A stretch of 56,867 nt of DNA from Streptomyces sp. rh34. GTDB lineage: Bacteria > Actinomycetota > Actinomycetes > Streptomycetales > Streptomycetaceae. Below, in pieces: positions 18,160-26,946 of this stretch. The first letter of the stretch is position 1, and each line of letters starts with the position of its first letter. Below the pieces are notes generated by a model. It saw nothing but the letters and a program-made list of their open reading frames with translations, was not told the DNA's origin and searched no databases. The position numbers and the translations under genes are program-made. The stretch is from the NCBI RefSeq assembly GCF_002551245.1, contig NZ_NTGZ01000014.1, forward strand, positions 1 to 56,867, read 5' to 3'.

Positions 18160-18516
18160 TGCGCTGGTCATGGCCGATCTCACCGCCGGGCAGGTCGCCC
18201 AAGCGGACGACGTCTCGCTGGACTAGGAAGCGGCGCCCCATCGGCGGTGGCGGTTGGAGCAGTGGCCGGAGGGCACGGAGTTCGTGGCCGGACTGGTCAC
18301 CCAGGACGATGCAGGACGCGCTGCTGGAGCGGTACGGGCGGTGGCCGCTGTGCCCGGCGGGCGATGTCCGATCCGGCGGACGGGTCGTCCTCGCGGACGT
18401 CGAGCAGCAGCTGGCGGCTGGCGGCGCTGAACCCGGTCGGCGAACAAACCGGCTGCCACCTCGACGCCCTCCCCGAGGACTTCGGCGAACTCGAACCGAA
18501 GGGCCCGGTGGCCTGA
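18160..18516 (+). pseudogene. Frameshifted fragment of an unknown small protein
   Basis: Pieces in different plus-strand frames (HRRWRLEQWPEGTEFVAGLV, LLERYGRWPLCPA, GCHLDALPEDFGELEPKG) read like one eroded protein with an acidic C-terminus. No intact frame covers them. Family unknown. Confidence 0.3.
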
Positions 18517-18594
18517 CGGCGCCGATGGAGGCGCAGGGGTGGCGGAGGAACGGCTCCGCCACCCCGAGCGGAACCAGTGGTCTGCCCGTTCGGG

Positions 18595-19341
18595 TCAGAT
18601 GTTCCAGTAGTAGCCGCTCGATCCGTAGGCGTAGTCGGCCCGGCTGTCCACGTGGGTGAACGTGTTGTAGCGGATGATGCCGGAGAAGCCCGACGTCTGC
18701 GCGTAGGAGATGACCTGGCTCACCGAACGGCCGCTCACCACGATGTCGGCGGCGATGCCGTACATGTGCTGGCTGTTGGACGCGCCGCCGACATTGGAGT
18801 TGTGCCGGATGCTGCGGAATCCGCTGTTGACCGTGATGGCCTGGTTGCCCGCCTTCTTGCGGACCGCCTCCAGCTTGTACATCAGCCGGCGGACGTTCTC
18901 CTTGACCGTTCCGGAGTTGACCTTACCGCCGCTGAAACCGGAGCCGTCCTTCGAGTAGAACTCGGAGAAGTTGAAGTGGTCCGTGGACCTGTCCGAGTCT
19001 TCCAGGCTGTTGAGCACGCGGTGAGTGGCCGGCCCGACGACGCCGTCGGCCGTCAGACCGTAGGCGCGCTGGAAACGGACCACCGCGGCCTTGGTACCTG
19101 GACCGAACTCGCCGTCCACGGCGACGCGCGTGCGCGTGGGACTGTCCGCGGCCCATCCCGCGACGCGAATCTGCAGCTCGCGGACATCGGCGCCGCTGGA
19201 CCCCGCGCGCAGCGTGCGGGACCAGTCGTAAGCGTGCGCCTTGGGAGGTGTGGCGATCTGCGCGACGCCGAGGGCCAGCAAGGCCGCGAGGAGTACGAAC
19301 ATCGACCGGCCGAGCCGGGAGGTCCTGGTTCTGAGGATCAC
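18595..19341 (-). CDS. Secreted zinc D-Ala-D-Ala carboxypeptidase (peptidase M15)
   Basis: 248 residues. A Sec signal peptide (hydrophobic SMFVLLAALLALGVAQIA, cleavage near AHA) is followed by a PG_binding_1 domain (residues 45-110, SGADVRELQIRV) and a peptidase M15A domain. Zinc and catalytic motifs are visible: SQHMYGIAADIV (H-x6-D) and THVDSR near the C-terminus. The layout matches the Streptomyces albus G zinc DD-carboxypeptidase, which trims the terminal D-Ala of peptidoglycan stem peptides. It acts in the cell wall. The start is inferred from the arginine-containing signal n-region. Confidence 0.9.
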   Translation of the reverse strand: MILRTRTSRLGRSMFVLLAALLALGVAQIATPPKAHAYDWSRTLRAGSSGADVRELQIRVAGWAADSPTRTRVAVDGEFGPGTKAAVVRFQRAYGLTADGVVGPATHRVLNSLEDSDRSTDHFNFSEFYSKDGSGFSGGKVNSGTVKENVRRLMYKLEAVRKKAGNQAITVNSGFRSIRHNSNVGGASNSQHMYGIAADIVVSGRSVSQVISYAQTSGFSGIIRYNTFTHVDSRADYAYGSSGYYWNI

Positions 19342-19914
19342 AGTGGTCCCTTCGATGGTGCTGTGTGGGGATAGTGCCGACCCGCCCGCGGTGCCGGGGC
19401 GGCGCGGACTGCGGTCGGGTGGGGCAGTGGCTCGGTCGACCCCACCCAGGCACGCGATTCAGAGCCTGCTGTTAGCCCTCGGGCATCACCGATGGCCGCC
19501 CTGCAGGCCGGTGGCCCGTGGTGATCGCCATGAGCACGACATGATTACTGCATGCGCCGACGCGCTTGTAAAGCGCTGTTAAAAATTGGTACTGGTCTAC
19601 ACCACTTGACGGCCCTCTGAGCTGCGCCTTCCGGACCAGTTTTCCGCGAAATTCCACGAGAGGCGGCCCGCGTGGTGATCTCGCCACCTCTTACAGCCCC
19701 GAGCGGTTCCTGGACGAACTGCGGTCCAACACGCCCGCACGCCCTATGCCTTTCGTGACCGCGTTCGGCAGACCTGAAGCGGTCGCGGCAAACGGCTGAC
19801 CTTCCACGAGCGCGCAGAACCGGGTCTGCGTACCTCCTGTCAGGTCATCCGCTACCTGGACGGCGCCGACGCGGACACCACCGCCCTGGCCGACCTGCTC
19901 ATCGCGGAGGGTCT
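19342..19914. other. Intergenic stretch with a possible gene tail
   Basis: About 570 bp with no intact gene. A plus-strand frame over about 19800-19935 (TSCQVIRYLDGADADTTALA) looks like the 3' end of an unknown gene that stops just after the aldo/keto reductase start. Otherwise I see nothing. Confidence 0.35.
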
Positions 19915-20218
19915 GTGCGAACCACTGACGGAGATGTCGTCCTCGGCCCATACCGGTCCCGTCACCCCCGTGACGTACTCGAAGCAGCCGCCGGTCTCGG
20001 CGTAATGCGCCTCGACACTGCCTCGAACTACCTCCGCCACCGCTCGCATGAGGCCTTGAAGACGGCTGCAGGCGATCCCCGGCCGAAGTTCTCGCTCTCC
20101 ACCAAGGTCGGGTACTTTCCCGGAGAACACTCCCTCGACCCGGCCCGGCTGCGCGCCGGAGTCGAGCGGGCGGCGAAAACCTGGGACGGGAGCCAGACAC
20201 GGAGCCCTTTTCGTCTTG
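19915..20218 (+). pseudogene. Aldo/keto reductase N-terminal fragment interrupted by an IS
   Basis: From a GTG at 19915 the frame reads VVLGPYRSRHPRDVLEAAAG, then GVMRLDTASNYLRHRSHEAL, with the strand-helix and the catalytic Asp-x-x-x-x-Tyr (DTASNY) of aldo/keto reductases, and STKVGYFPGE with the catalytic Lys. After about 100 residues homology stops at the edge of the IS5-family element. The 3' part is not found beyond the element, so insertion was followed by deletion. Confidence 0.65.
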
Positions 20219-21070
20219 ATCAGGTGGCGAGTTCGAGGGCCACGACGGCACGGACGACGGCGGTGATCCGGGTGGTGCTGCACCGGAGTTTCCGCAGGAG
20301 CCGCCAGCATTTGAGGGTGGCCGTGGCACGTTCGCCGAGGCTGCGGATCTTGGCGTGAACGCGGTTGTGACGCCGACGCCAGCCGCGCGGATTCTTGCCC
20401 CGGATCGGGACGCGCACCGCAGGGCCTGCGCCCTGATACGCCTTGTCCGCACAGCACTTGATGACGTCGACGGCGAGAGCGTCGGGAATGCCGTGGGTCC
20501 GGGCCGCGGTCAGATCGTGCACGGCCCCGGGTAGCGCGTCCGAGACCCAGTTCAGGCGGCCGGCTGGATCCGCGAAGCCCTGCACGTTCCTCCCGTGGTG
20601 CTTCTTCTTCCCCGAGTAGTACGGGCGGTCGGCGGCGGTGCGGTCGATCGGCAGCACCGTGCCGTCGAGGATCACGTACGTCTCCTTCCGCACGGTCGTC
20701 ATGGTCTGTTCCAGCGTGGGCGCGAGGGCGGCCAGGGGGTCGACGGCCTCGCGTCTGTAGCGGCATGCGGTCGCGATGCCGATACCGAACCCGGCGGCGC
20801 GTTGGGTGCAGGTGTCACCACAGCGCGGATGGGCCAGGGCGAGCAGAGCCTGACGGCCGGCGGTCAGACGTCGCCACCGGGTCCCGATCTCCCGTCGCCG
20901 GGCAGCGAGTCGCCCGGTCAGATACCGCAGGGAGCGACTGGGCAGGTCGATCGACGACGGAAAGACAAGCACACGAAGCTCCTGGTGGCTGCGGGCAATC
21001 TTGGTCGAGAACTCGTCTACCAGGAGCTTCGTCGTTCCGCAGTTCCGTCCAAAACCGCTGGCTGAGGCGT
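20216..21070 (-). mobile_element. IS5-family insertion sequence
   Basis: An approximate extent is set by the break in the aldo/keto reductase fragment on the left and by the end of the conserved region upstream of the transposase on the right. I could not define terminal inverted repeats or a target duplication by eye. A 13-bp inverted repeat (CGAAGCTCCTGGT at 20974-20986 and its complement at 21020-21032) flanks the transposase start region. Confidence 0.6.
20220..20972 (-). CDS. IS5-family DDE transposase
   Basis: 250 residues from a GTG at 20972, where similarity to this Streptomyces transposase group begins (VLVFPSSIDLPSRSLRYLTG). An N-terminal helix-turn-helix region (CTQRAAGFGIGIATACRYRR) precedes the DDE_Tnp_4 catalytic core. 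Acidic residues are visible in VILDGTVLPIDR, in CCADKAYQGAG and in SLGERATATLK. All three appear present and the frame is open to the TGA, so the enzyme may be functional. The longer upstream frame crosses the inverted repeat and is not coding. Confidence 0.85.
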   Translation of the reverse strand: MLVFPSSIDLPSRSLRYLTGRLAARRREIGTRWRRLTAGRQALLALAHPRCGDTCTQRAAGFGIGIATACRYRREAVDPLAALAPTLEQTMTTVRKETYVILDGTVLPIDRTAADRPYYSGKKKHHGRNVQGFADPAGRLNWVSDALPGAVHDLTAARTHGIPDALAVDVIKCCADKAYQGAGPAVRVPIRGKNPRGWRRRHNRVHAKIRSLGERATATLKCWRLLRKLRCSTTRITAVVRAVVALELAT

Positions 21071-21135
21071 CAGTTGGCCGGTTGGGCGTTGACCGGTCAG
21101 GTGCGCCGAATCCCATGCGGGCGCGCCGTCCCGTT

Positions 21136-21735
21136 CTACTCCACCGGCTCGCACCAAGCGGCGACGAGATCTTTGAAGCCCGAAAATCGGGTGCCAGGAA
21201 CAGTCTCACCACTGAACGTCTCGCCGTTGAGCCAGCAGATGTCGAAGATGTCGGTCTCGGTGTCGAGGAGGCAGCACACACCACCGGTAGTGGCGGTAAG
21301 TTCGGTGAACACCTTCCTGATGCTCGCGGACTGTACGAACATCCGGCTCATGCTCGAGGTAGCGGCTGTGAACTGCAGTGACGCAAAGTTCGGGTGCCAT
21401 GCAGGGGAGAACCTGACCGTCAGGTAGATGTACCCGACCGACACCCGTCCCTGCTCGTCGACCCTGTCGGAATCGCGGAGGAAGAACTCGCGCACCGCGT
21501 CGTCGACGCCGACGACGATCGAGGTGTCCAGTTCGAGCGAGCCGCCTGAAGAACAGTCGACCGGTTCGCTCTTGAACTTCGAGGTGAACGGCACGAGCAA
21601 CTGCTTTCCGCCCGGCAGGGTCACCGGAAGCGGCAGCGTCTCGCGGCCTCGGGGAGCGAGCTCGGCCAGCCGGGTCAGTGCTCTCGCAACGTTCCAAGGG
21701 GGCATGAAGATCTCATAGCTGTAGTCCAGCCCCAT
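21136..21735 (-). CDS. Hypothetical protein
   Basis: 199 residues from ATG at 21735. The sequence opens with MGLDYSYEIFMPPWNVARAL and contains alternating hydrophobic segments (VSVGYIYLTVRFSPAW, GGVCCLLDTETDIFDICW) that suggest a compact alpha/beta fold. No signal peptide or membrane segment is seen. The N-terminal GLDYSYE opening and C-terminal VEP are reminiscent of immunity-type proteins of polymorphic toxin systems, but no toxin gene is adjacent. It lies just outside the IS. Function unassigned. Confidence 0.65.
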   Translation of the reverse strand: MGLDYSYEIFMPPWNVARALTRLAELAPRGRETLPLPVTLPGGKQLLVPFTSKFKSEPVDCSSGGSLELDTSIVVGVDDAVREFFLRDSDRVDEQGRVSVGYIYLTVRFSPAWHPNFASLQFTAATSSMSRMFVQSASIRKVFTELTATTGGVCCLLDTETDIFDICWLNGETFSGETVPGTRFSGFKDLVAAWCEPVE

Positions 21736-22446
21736 ACCGCCCCGCCTCCCCCGTCCTGAACCGTCATCCTGTCATGATCAGGATCGATCACCCAGTTGAT
21801 TCCAACGCGGCTGGCTTCATCCGGACGCGGTCGGCAACATATGTGAACATCGACTCGTCTCCGAGGAGGTCAGCTCCGAGCGAAAGGGCTACCGCCCACT
21901 GCTCACAGGGGACCCCGCAGCGGATGAAGACGCCGATCTGACGCGGCTCCACCTGTCGTTCCAAAGTGCGACCTGACTGACGAAGGCACTACCGCGAGCC
22001 GAACTCCCAGGTGGCCAGATCAACCGCTCACCGGCCACCCGAAGCGCTCAGTCACAACACGGCGCCACCGCCGTCAGGTTGGAAATGGCTCACGGTGCTC
22101 CTCCACAACCCCGAGCAAGCCGAGATCAGGATTGACGCTGATCGCGACGATCGTCCGGTCCGGGCGACGGGTCTCCGAGGCGGTGAGTTGCGACAGCTGG
22201 GTCGGGCCGGGCTAGACCGTGATGACGCGAGAGCGGCGCGGCACGTGGTCAGGCGACATGCCGCTGCTCACCGCCGAGGCGGTCGAGATGCGCATCGCAG
22301 GCCTGCCCCCCAGAGCGCTGCTCAACGCCGGGCCGCCCGGAACGATCGTGGAGCAGCGTTCTCGACTCCGCCCGGTGAGCGGATCCGCGTGCGCGCCCAG
22401 GCGGCTCGGCCCGGGTTCGGCCCGCAGAGATTTGCCGCACGCCGAC
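21736..22446. other. Intergenic stretch without a recognisable gene
   Basis: About 700 bp upstream of the Rrf2 operator. Open frames on either strand lack ribosome sites and familiar sequence. A plus-strand frame that runs into the Rrf2 gene from 22219 is an artefact of an open frame upstream of the true GTG. Confidence 0.5.
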
Positions 22447-22463
22447 GTAACGACTATTGTTAC
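22447..22463. promoter_or_regulatory. Predicted Rrf2 operator, copy 1
   Basis: GTAAC-N7-GTTAC inverted repeat (flanks extend it to CGTAAC...GTTACG) 35 bp before the Rrf2 start. The same half-sites and spacer length recur before the SDR gene at 22975-22991. Two matching palindromes around one regulator point to autoregulation. Confidence 0.65.
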
Positions 22464-22497
22464 GACGAGGTTGCAGGGTCGAGGGAGTGAGGTCCAG

Positions 22498-22929
22498 GTG
22501 AGCGCCAACAGCAGGCTGACCGTCGCAGCGCATACCCTCACGTGGATAGGGCTGTATCAGCGTCGCGGTCACGAGGTCGCCACCTCCGAGCAGATCGCGA
22601 CGAGCGTCAACACCAATCCAGTGGTGATCCGTCGCCTCCTGGCCGAGCTACGCAAGGCCGGCCTCGTTGACTCGCGGCGAGGTACGGGAGCAGGCTGGAC
22701 GCTCTCCCGGGACCTGGCGGCGATCACTCTGCTCGATGTCCATGAAGCGATCGCCGCCGGGCCGACTTTCGCCCTGCACCGCTCGACGCCCGACCCCGAG
22801 TGCGTCGTGGGCCACGGCATAGGACCAGTGCTGACCTCTGTCTACGACGAGATCGAGGCCACCCTCCGCAGGGAGCTGGCGAGAACCACACTGGAGGACG
22901 TCCTGCGGGACGTACTCAAAAACGCGTAG
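22498..22929 (+). CDS. Rrf2-family transcriptional regulator
   Basis: 143 residues from a GTG at 22498 (GAGGGAG upstream). The N-terminal winged helix-turn-helix is clear (EQIATSVNTNPVVIRRLLAE, LRKAGLVDSRRGTGAG wing). The C-terminal dimerisation helix follows. Only one cysteine is present (about C102 in PDPECVVG), so the three-Cys iron-sulfur ligand set of NsrR/IscR is missing. It is closer to the YwnA/SaiR-like thiol or ligand-responsive group. It precedes and probably represses the SDR-SnoaL pair through the shared operator. Confidence 0.88.
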   Translation: MSANSRLTVAAHTLTWIGLYQRRGHEVATSEQIATSVNTNPVVIRRLLAELRKAGLVDSRRGTGAGWTLSRDLAAITLLDVHEAIAAGPTFALHRSTPDPECVVGHGIGPVLTSVYDEIEATLRRELARTTLEDVLRDVLKNA

Positions 22930-22974
22930 CCCACCCCTGCTCTCGGCGGTGGCACGTTTTCTGCGCCCGTCAAT

Positions 22975-22991
22975 GTAACAGAAATGGTTAC
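22975..22991. promoter_or_regulatory. Predicted Rrf2 operator, copy 2
   Basis: GTAAC-N7-GTTAC, same architecture as the site at 22447-22463, 22 bp before the SDR start codon. Position suggests occlusion of the SDR promoter or transcript start. Confidence 0.65.
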
Positions 22992-23012
22992 GTCAAAGAT
23001 TTGGAGAACCCC

Positions 23013-23765
23013 ATGGGACAGCTGGACGGCAAAACCGCCCTGGTCACCGGCGCCTCTACCGGCATCGGTCTCGCCATCGCGCGCACGTTCGCCATCGAGG
23101 GAGCGACGGTCTACCTGACCGGCCGCCGCAAGGCCGAACTGAACACCGCTGTCGCGCAGGTCGGCAACCGCGGGATCGGCATCCAGAGCGATGTGTCGCG
23201 GCTCGACGACCTCGACCGGCTCTTCGCCGAGATCGCCGAGCGCAGCGGAGGCCTCGACATCGTCGTCGCCAACGCCGGCGTCGGGGACTACGGCCCGCTC
23301 GGCGAGATCACCGAGGAGGAGTACGAAAAGACCACCTCCATCAACCTCAAGGGCACGATCTTCACCGTCCAAAAGGCCCTGCCCCTGCTGTCGGCCGGCG
23401 CCTCGGTGACTCTGCTCTCCTCCAGCGCGGCCCTGCGCGCCGCCCCGGGCCTCGGCGTTTACGCCGCCACCAAGGCCGCCATCCGCAGCCTCGCCCGCAC
23501 CTGGGCCGCCGAACTGGCCGGCCGCGGGATCCGGGTCAACGCCCTCACTCCCGGCCCTGTCGAGACCCCCGGCGGTGACGAGCTGCGGGCCGCGTTCCCG
23601 CAAGGCGATCAGTCCACGGTGGCCGAACCCCCCGCGCCGACCCCCCTCGGCCGCGCCGGTCGTCCCGACGAGGTCGCTGCCACCGCCCTCTACCTGGCCG
23701 GAGACCACAGCTCCTTCACCACCGGTGCGGAACTGCTCGTCGACGGCGGCGCCACCCAGCTCTAG
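23013..23765 (+). CDS. Short-chain dehydrogenase/reductase
   Basis: 250 residues, the classical SDR length. The cofactor motif VTGASTGIGLAIA is near residue 11, followed by NAG (VVANAGVG), the catalytic serine in VTLLSSSAA and the YxxxK motif (YAATK). The GRRK after the second strand suggests NADP preference. ATG at 23013 follows TTGGAG. It sits directly behind the Rrf2 operator and is followed 65 bp later by a SnoaL-like gene. Such Rrf2-SDR-SnoaL sets are common in actinobacteria, and the natural substrate is generally unknown. Confidence 0.92.
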   Translation: MGQLDGKTALVTGASTGIGLAIARTFAIEGATVYLTGRRKAELNTAVAQVGNRGIGIQSDVSRLDDLDRLFAEIAERSGGLDIVVANAGVGDYGPLGEITEEEYEKTTSINLKGTIFTVQKALPLLSAGASVTLLSSSAALRAAPGLGVYAATKAAIRSLARTWAAELAGRGIRVNALTPGPVETPGGDELRAAFPQGDQSTVAEPPAPTPLGRAGRPDEVAATALYLAGDHSSFTTGAELLVDGGATQL

Positions 23766-23830
23766 TGGTGACGTGAGGCACATGCACATGCGACACCCAC
23801 CCCACACTACGAAAGGCAAGGACACGCACA

Positions 23831-24247
23831 ATGACAACAGACACCCAGGCCTCACGGGCAGTGGCCGAACAGTTCCTGGAGCGCCTCGGCAAGCAGGACC
23901 AGGACGGCATCCAGGAACTGTTCGCAGCAGACATCTACTGGCACGTCCCCGGCAACGACGAACTGCCCTGGACCGGCCGCCGTACCCACCGGGAGGAAGT
24001 CGCGCCCTACTTCACCAGGATGTGGCCGCACTTCGTGCCCGGCAAGAGCAAGGTCGTGCTGGAGCGGATCATCGTCGACGCCGCTGACGTGATGCTGCTC
24101 GGGGTCTTCACGCACACTGTCGCGACCACCGGCAAGGAGTTCACCACCCCGTCGGCCATGCACCTGGTGGTCGAGGACGGCGAGATCGTCCGCATGCACC
24201 TCTACGAGGACACGCTTACCGTCGACCAGGCGTTCAACACCGACTAA
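23831..24247 (+). CDS. SnoaL-like (NTF2-fold) protein
   Basis: 138 residues. The opening RAVAEQFLERLGKQDQDGIQ then ELFAADIYWHVPG is characteristic of SnoaL-like polyketide-cyclase/NTF2 domains, as is the C-terminal MHLVVEDGEIVRMHLYED. Family members act as small-molecule isomerases or cyclases, or just bind ligands. The AAGGACA upstream supports the ATG. Co-directional with the SDR, probably the same transcript. Cytoplasmic. Confidence 0.87.
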   Translation: MTTDTQASRAVAEQFLERLGKQDQDGIQELFAADIYWHVPGNDELPWTGRRTHREEVAPYFTRMWPHFVPGKSKVVLERIIVDAADVMLLGVFTHTVATTGKEFTTPSAMHLVVEDGEIVRMHLYEDTLTVDQAFNTD

Positions 24248-24256
24248 GAGCGAAAA

Positions 24257-24799
24257 GGGTTCACGGCCATCTCCGGCAAACCGCCGCTTGGCGTCTGGCT
24301 GGGATCGACGGTCGGGTGGCGCTGGTCCTTCGCCGCGATGTCACTGCTCAGCGTCATCGTCATGGTCTTCGCGAAGTTCCTCGTGCCCGACGCACCGGGG
24401 CAGTCGGCGCGGACACGCGCTCCGCCCGGTCGTGTGCTGGGCATGCCCGGCGTGGCGAGCGTGACCCTGTTCATCGTCGCCGCGGCGTTTCTTGCCGCCG
24501 CGCAGCAGTCCACGGTGCTCGTGCTGCTCGCGATCGTCCTGTGGGGCCTCGGGTCCGGTGGCTCGGCGACGCAGTTGCAGACGGCCATGAGTGAGACCGC
24601 GGGCGAGAACGCCGATGCGGCGAACGCGATGCTGACGACATCCTTCGACATGGCGATCTTCGCGGGCGGTGCTGCGGGGGCCCTGGTCGTCGATGGCGTG
24701 GGCGCACCGGCTCTTCCAGCCGGGATGATCGCTCTCAGTCTCGTGGCACTCGTCTCGGTCGGCTTCGGCCGCCGCGCGGCATTCCCCGCAGGGCGTTGA
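24257..24799 (+). pseudogene. MFS transporter, truncated at the 5' end
   Basis: The open frame from about 24257 reads GVWLGSTVGWRWSFAAMSLL and continues through several membrane segments (VMVFAKFLVPD, VTLFIVAAAFLAAAQQ, AIFAGGAAGALVVDGVG) to a normal C-terminus. This is the second half of a DHA1-type drug/sugar efflux MFS protein (the W-R-W-S-F motif is the end of helix 5). The first half and a start codon are missing. The region after helix 6 also seems shortened relative to full-length relatives, so there has been deletion as well as truncation. Confidence 0.7.
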
Positions 24800-25049
24800 T
24801 CGAGGCAGGAGCTCGTCGCCGCGATGCGTGCCGTGCGCCGCCGACTCCGGACGCATCCGGCTCCGGCAGGGTGCGCACAGCGTGCCGAACGGCTCAGTAC
24901 CGCCATCCGCGACACGCATAGCCCGGACCATCGGCAGCGGCTCCGGAACGGTCTTCCCCTGTCGGCCCGCCTGACGGCACGTATCACCGACGGGTGATCG
25001 GGTTGAGGCCGCGTCGTCATGCAAGCCCGGGACATGCGAACGCAGCCGC

Positions 25050-25454
25050 TCAGGCCGTCTCTTCCGCCCAGTGGCCCAACTCGTTTGCCCGGTCGACCTC
25101 GGCCATGTGCTCTTCGGCCCAGGCTCGGAGGCCGGCGAGCGCGGCCTCCAGTGACAGGCCGAGTCCGGTGATCCGGTAGTGCACGCGGGGAGGAGCTGTC
25201 GGCTCGACGCGGCGCGTGACCAGGCCGTCGCGCACCAGGTTTTGCAGCGTCACCGAGAGCATCTTCTGTGAGACCCCCGGCATGCGGCGCTGCAGTTCCG
25301 CGAAACGCACCTCCTGCGGGGAGGCCTCTGCCAGCACCTTGACCGCCATCGATGTCCACTTCGTACCGATCCGGTCGAGCAGCCGACGTGTCGGGCACTG
25401 CGGGTCGAACAGATCGCCGCGCACGCCGGAATCGTCCCTGACCTGGGAGGTCAC
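25050..25454 (-). CDS. HxlR-family transcriptional regulator
   Basis: 134 residues from a GTG at 25454. The conserved N-terminal cysteine (C20 in DPQCPTRRLLDRIG) is present and the winged helix reads RFAELQRRMPGVSQKMLSVT, LQNLVRDGLVTRR. HxlR proteins often sense electrophiles or disulfide stress through that cysteine. It is divergent from the alpha/beta hydrolase with a gap under 100 bp, the standard layout for local control. The likely target is that hydrolase. Confidence 0.9.
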   Translation of the reverse strand: MTSQVRDDSGVRGDLFDPQCPTRRLLDRIGTKWTSMAVKVLAEASPQEVRFAELQRRMPGVSQKMLSVTLQNLVRDGLVTRRVEPTAPPRVHYRITGLGLSLEAALAGLRAWAEEHMAEVDRANELGHWAEETA

Positions 25455-25550
25455 CTGGAGCTCACCACCTGAGGAGAAAGTGCCGTCTTGGACACTTCAG
25501 TGTACTTACCTAATGTTCCCTTGTAACCAATCGATACCACTGGAGCACAC

Positions 25551-26444
25551 ATGACCGCCAGGACCGTCCCCCTGCCCGCCGACCCCTCCCATCCGGAGTT
25601 TCCCTCCGAAGTCGAGTTGCGCCGAGTCACGGCCAACGGGGTCGAACTCAACGTGGCGACCGCAGGACAAGGGCCCGCCGTCCTGCTGTTGCACGGCTTC
25701 CCGCACACCTGGCGGGTATGGAGCCATGTCATCGGCGAGCTGGCCACGCGCCACCGGGTGATCGCACCGGACCTGCGGGGCTTCGGTGACAGTGCCCGGC
25801 CCTCGGACGGCTATGACGCCGGAACGCTGGCCGATGACGCCGAATGCCTGCTGGAGGTGCTCGGCGTCCCCTCCGCGGCCGTGGTGGGCATCGACGTCGG
25901 CACCCCGCCCGCCTTCCTCCTGGCCATGCGCAGGCCCGACCTCGTACGACGGTTGGTGATCATGGAGTCGCTGCTGGGCCGGCTGCCCGGGGCCGAGGGT
26001 TTCCTCGCCGACGGCCCGCCGTGGTGGTTCGGCTTCCACGGCGAGCCCGGTCTGGCGGAGTCAGTGCTGAAGGGTCACGAAGAGCGGTACGTGGAGTGGT
26101 TCCTCAACCGCGGCACGCTCGGCCGCGGGGTACCGCAGGACGTGCGCGCCCCGATCGTCCGGGCCTACGCGGCAAGCGATGCGCTGCGCACCGCGTTCGG
26201 CCCGTACCGAGCGCTGCCGGCGTCCGCCCGCCACATCCGGTCAGCCGTGGACTCGGCTCGGTTGGCCATTCCCGCGATGACGATCGGCGCTCACCCTGTG
26301 GGCCGCGCTCTCGAACACCAACTGCGCCCTTACACCGATAACCTGGAAGGACACGTCATCGAGGACTGCGGCCACATCATCCCCCTGGACCGCCCCGACG
26401 CCCTGCTGCCCCTGCTGCGGCCGTTCCTCGCGGCGGACCTTTGA
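25551..26444 (+). CDS. Alpha/beta hydrolase, epoxide-hydrolase-like
   Basis: 297 residues. The oxyanion motif HGFPHTW is at residues 48-54, the nucleophile elbow GIDVG has aspartate at about D115, and the catalytic histidine is in DCGHIIPLDRP near residue 277. An Asp nucleophile rather than Ser argues for epoxide hydrolase or haloalkane dehalogenase chemistry over esterase. The cap region holds WWFGFHGEPGLAE. No signal peptide. Divergent from the HxlR regulator, so expression is probably induced by an electrophile or the substrate. Confidence 0.88.
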   Translation: MTARTVPLPADPSHPEFPSEVELRRVTANGVELNVATAGQGPAVLLLHGFPHTWRVWSHVIGELATRHRVIAPDLRGFGDSARPSDGYDAGTLADDAECLLEVLGVPSAAVVGIDVGTPPAFLLAMRRPDLVRRLVIMESLLGRLPGAEGFLADGPPWWFGFHGEPGLAESVLKGHEERYVEWFLNRGTLGRGVPQDVRAPIVRAYAASDALRTAFGPYRALPASARHIRSAVDSARLAIPAMTIGAHPVGRALEHQLRPYTDNLEGHVIEDCGHIIPLDRPDALLPLLRPFLAADL

Positions 26445-26454
26445 GTCCAGGTGA

Positions 26455-26620
26455 CGTCGAAGCCCCCTCACCGGGCGGCCGCCGCGCACGCCGGTGACGT
26501 CGACGTCCCATCCCGCGTCGGCGAAGACGCGCCCGGGATCGGCGGCTTCGGACACGGTGCAGCCGGTGGGCCGGCCGGTACCGCCGAGAATGCCGTGGCT
26601 GGTCACCACCACAGCAATAC
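26455..26620 (-). pseudogene. N-terminal fragment of a DJ-1/PfpI-family protein
   Basis: The minus-strand frame reads VVVTSHGILGGTGRPTGC, then TVSEAADPGRVFADAGWDV and VTGVRGGRP, which is the start of a type-1 glutamine amidotransferase-like DJ-1/PfpI protein. The region with the nucleophilic cysteine is lost. It directly adjoins the aldo/keto reductase fragment in another frame. Confidence 0.55.
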
Positions 26621-26880
26621 CTCGCCGAGCCACGTGACCTTTTCGGGGTCGTGGTGGTCGAAGATGTGGCTGCGGGCGGTGCCCAGGCCGGTGATGCGTG
26701 CTCCTTCGTCGTCGGTGAGCTGGAAGGCGATGACGTCGGGGGTCGCCGCCCTGCCTTCGGGCCGTACCGACTTCGGGATCGCGACGACCTCCGCCGGACA
26801 GTCGGCGTATGCCGAGGGCGGGGCCTCGGCGAGGGAGGTCCCGATGCATGTCCAGAGGTCAGAAGCGCATCTGAAAATGA
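26603..26880 (-). pseudogene. C-terminal fragment of an aldo/keto reductase
   Basis: The frame contains AEVVAIPKSVRPEGRAA, then FQLTDDEGARITGLGTARS and FDHHDPEKVTWLGE, matching the C-terminal end of 2,5-diketogluconate-reductase-type AKRs (IPKSV-x-P-x-R, then L-T-D-x-E). The barrel's first two thirds are missing. It is a different AKR from the fragment at 19915. Confidence 0.6.
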
Positions 26881-26887
26881 TTATCAT
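26872..26887. promoter_or_regulatory. Zur/Fur-like metal box upstream of the ABC transporter
   Basis: TGAAAATGATTATCAT contains the perfect palindrome ATGAT-T-ATCAT (26877-26887), 59 bp before the binding-protein start. It resembles the actinobacterial Zur consensus (TGAAAATGATTTTCA-like) more than the DmdR/IdeR box. It stands out as AT-rich in a 70% GC region. It suggests metal-controlled expression of the operon. Confidence 0.6.
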
Positions 26888-26946
26888 CGTGCTACGGTCG
26901 TCGCGCACTCAACCATTGGCCTGCCCTTATTACCCGGAGTGACCTC

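Noticed and set aside
25470..25530. An HxlR operator in the divergent gap
   Set aside because: The gap is AT-richer than its surroundings and has short partial symmetries, but I could not see a convincing inverted repeat shared by both promoters.
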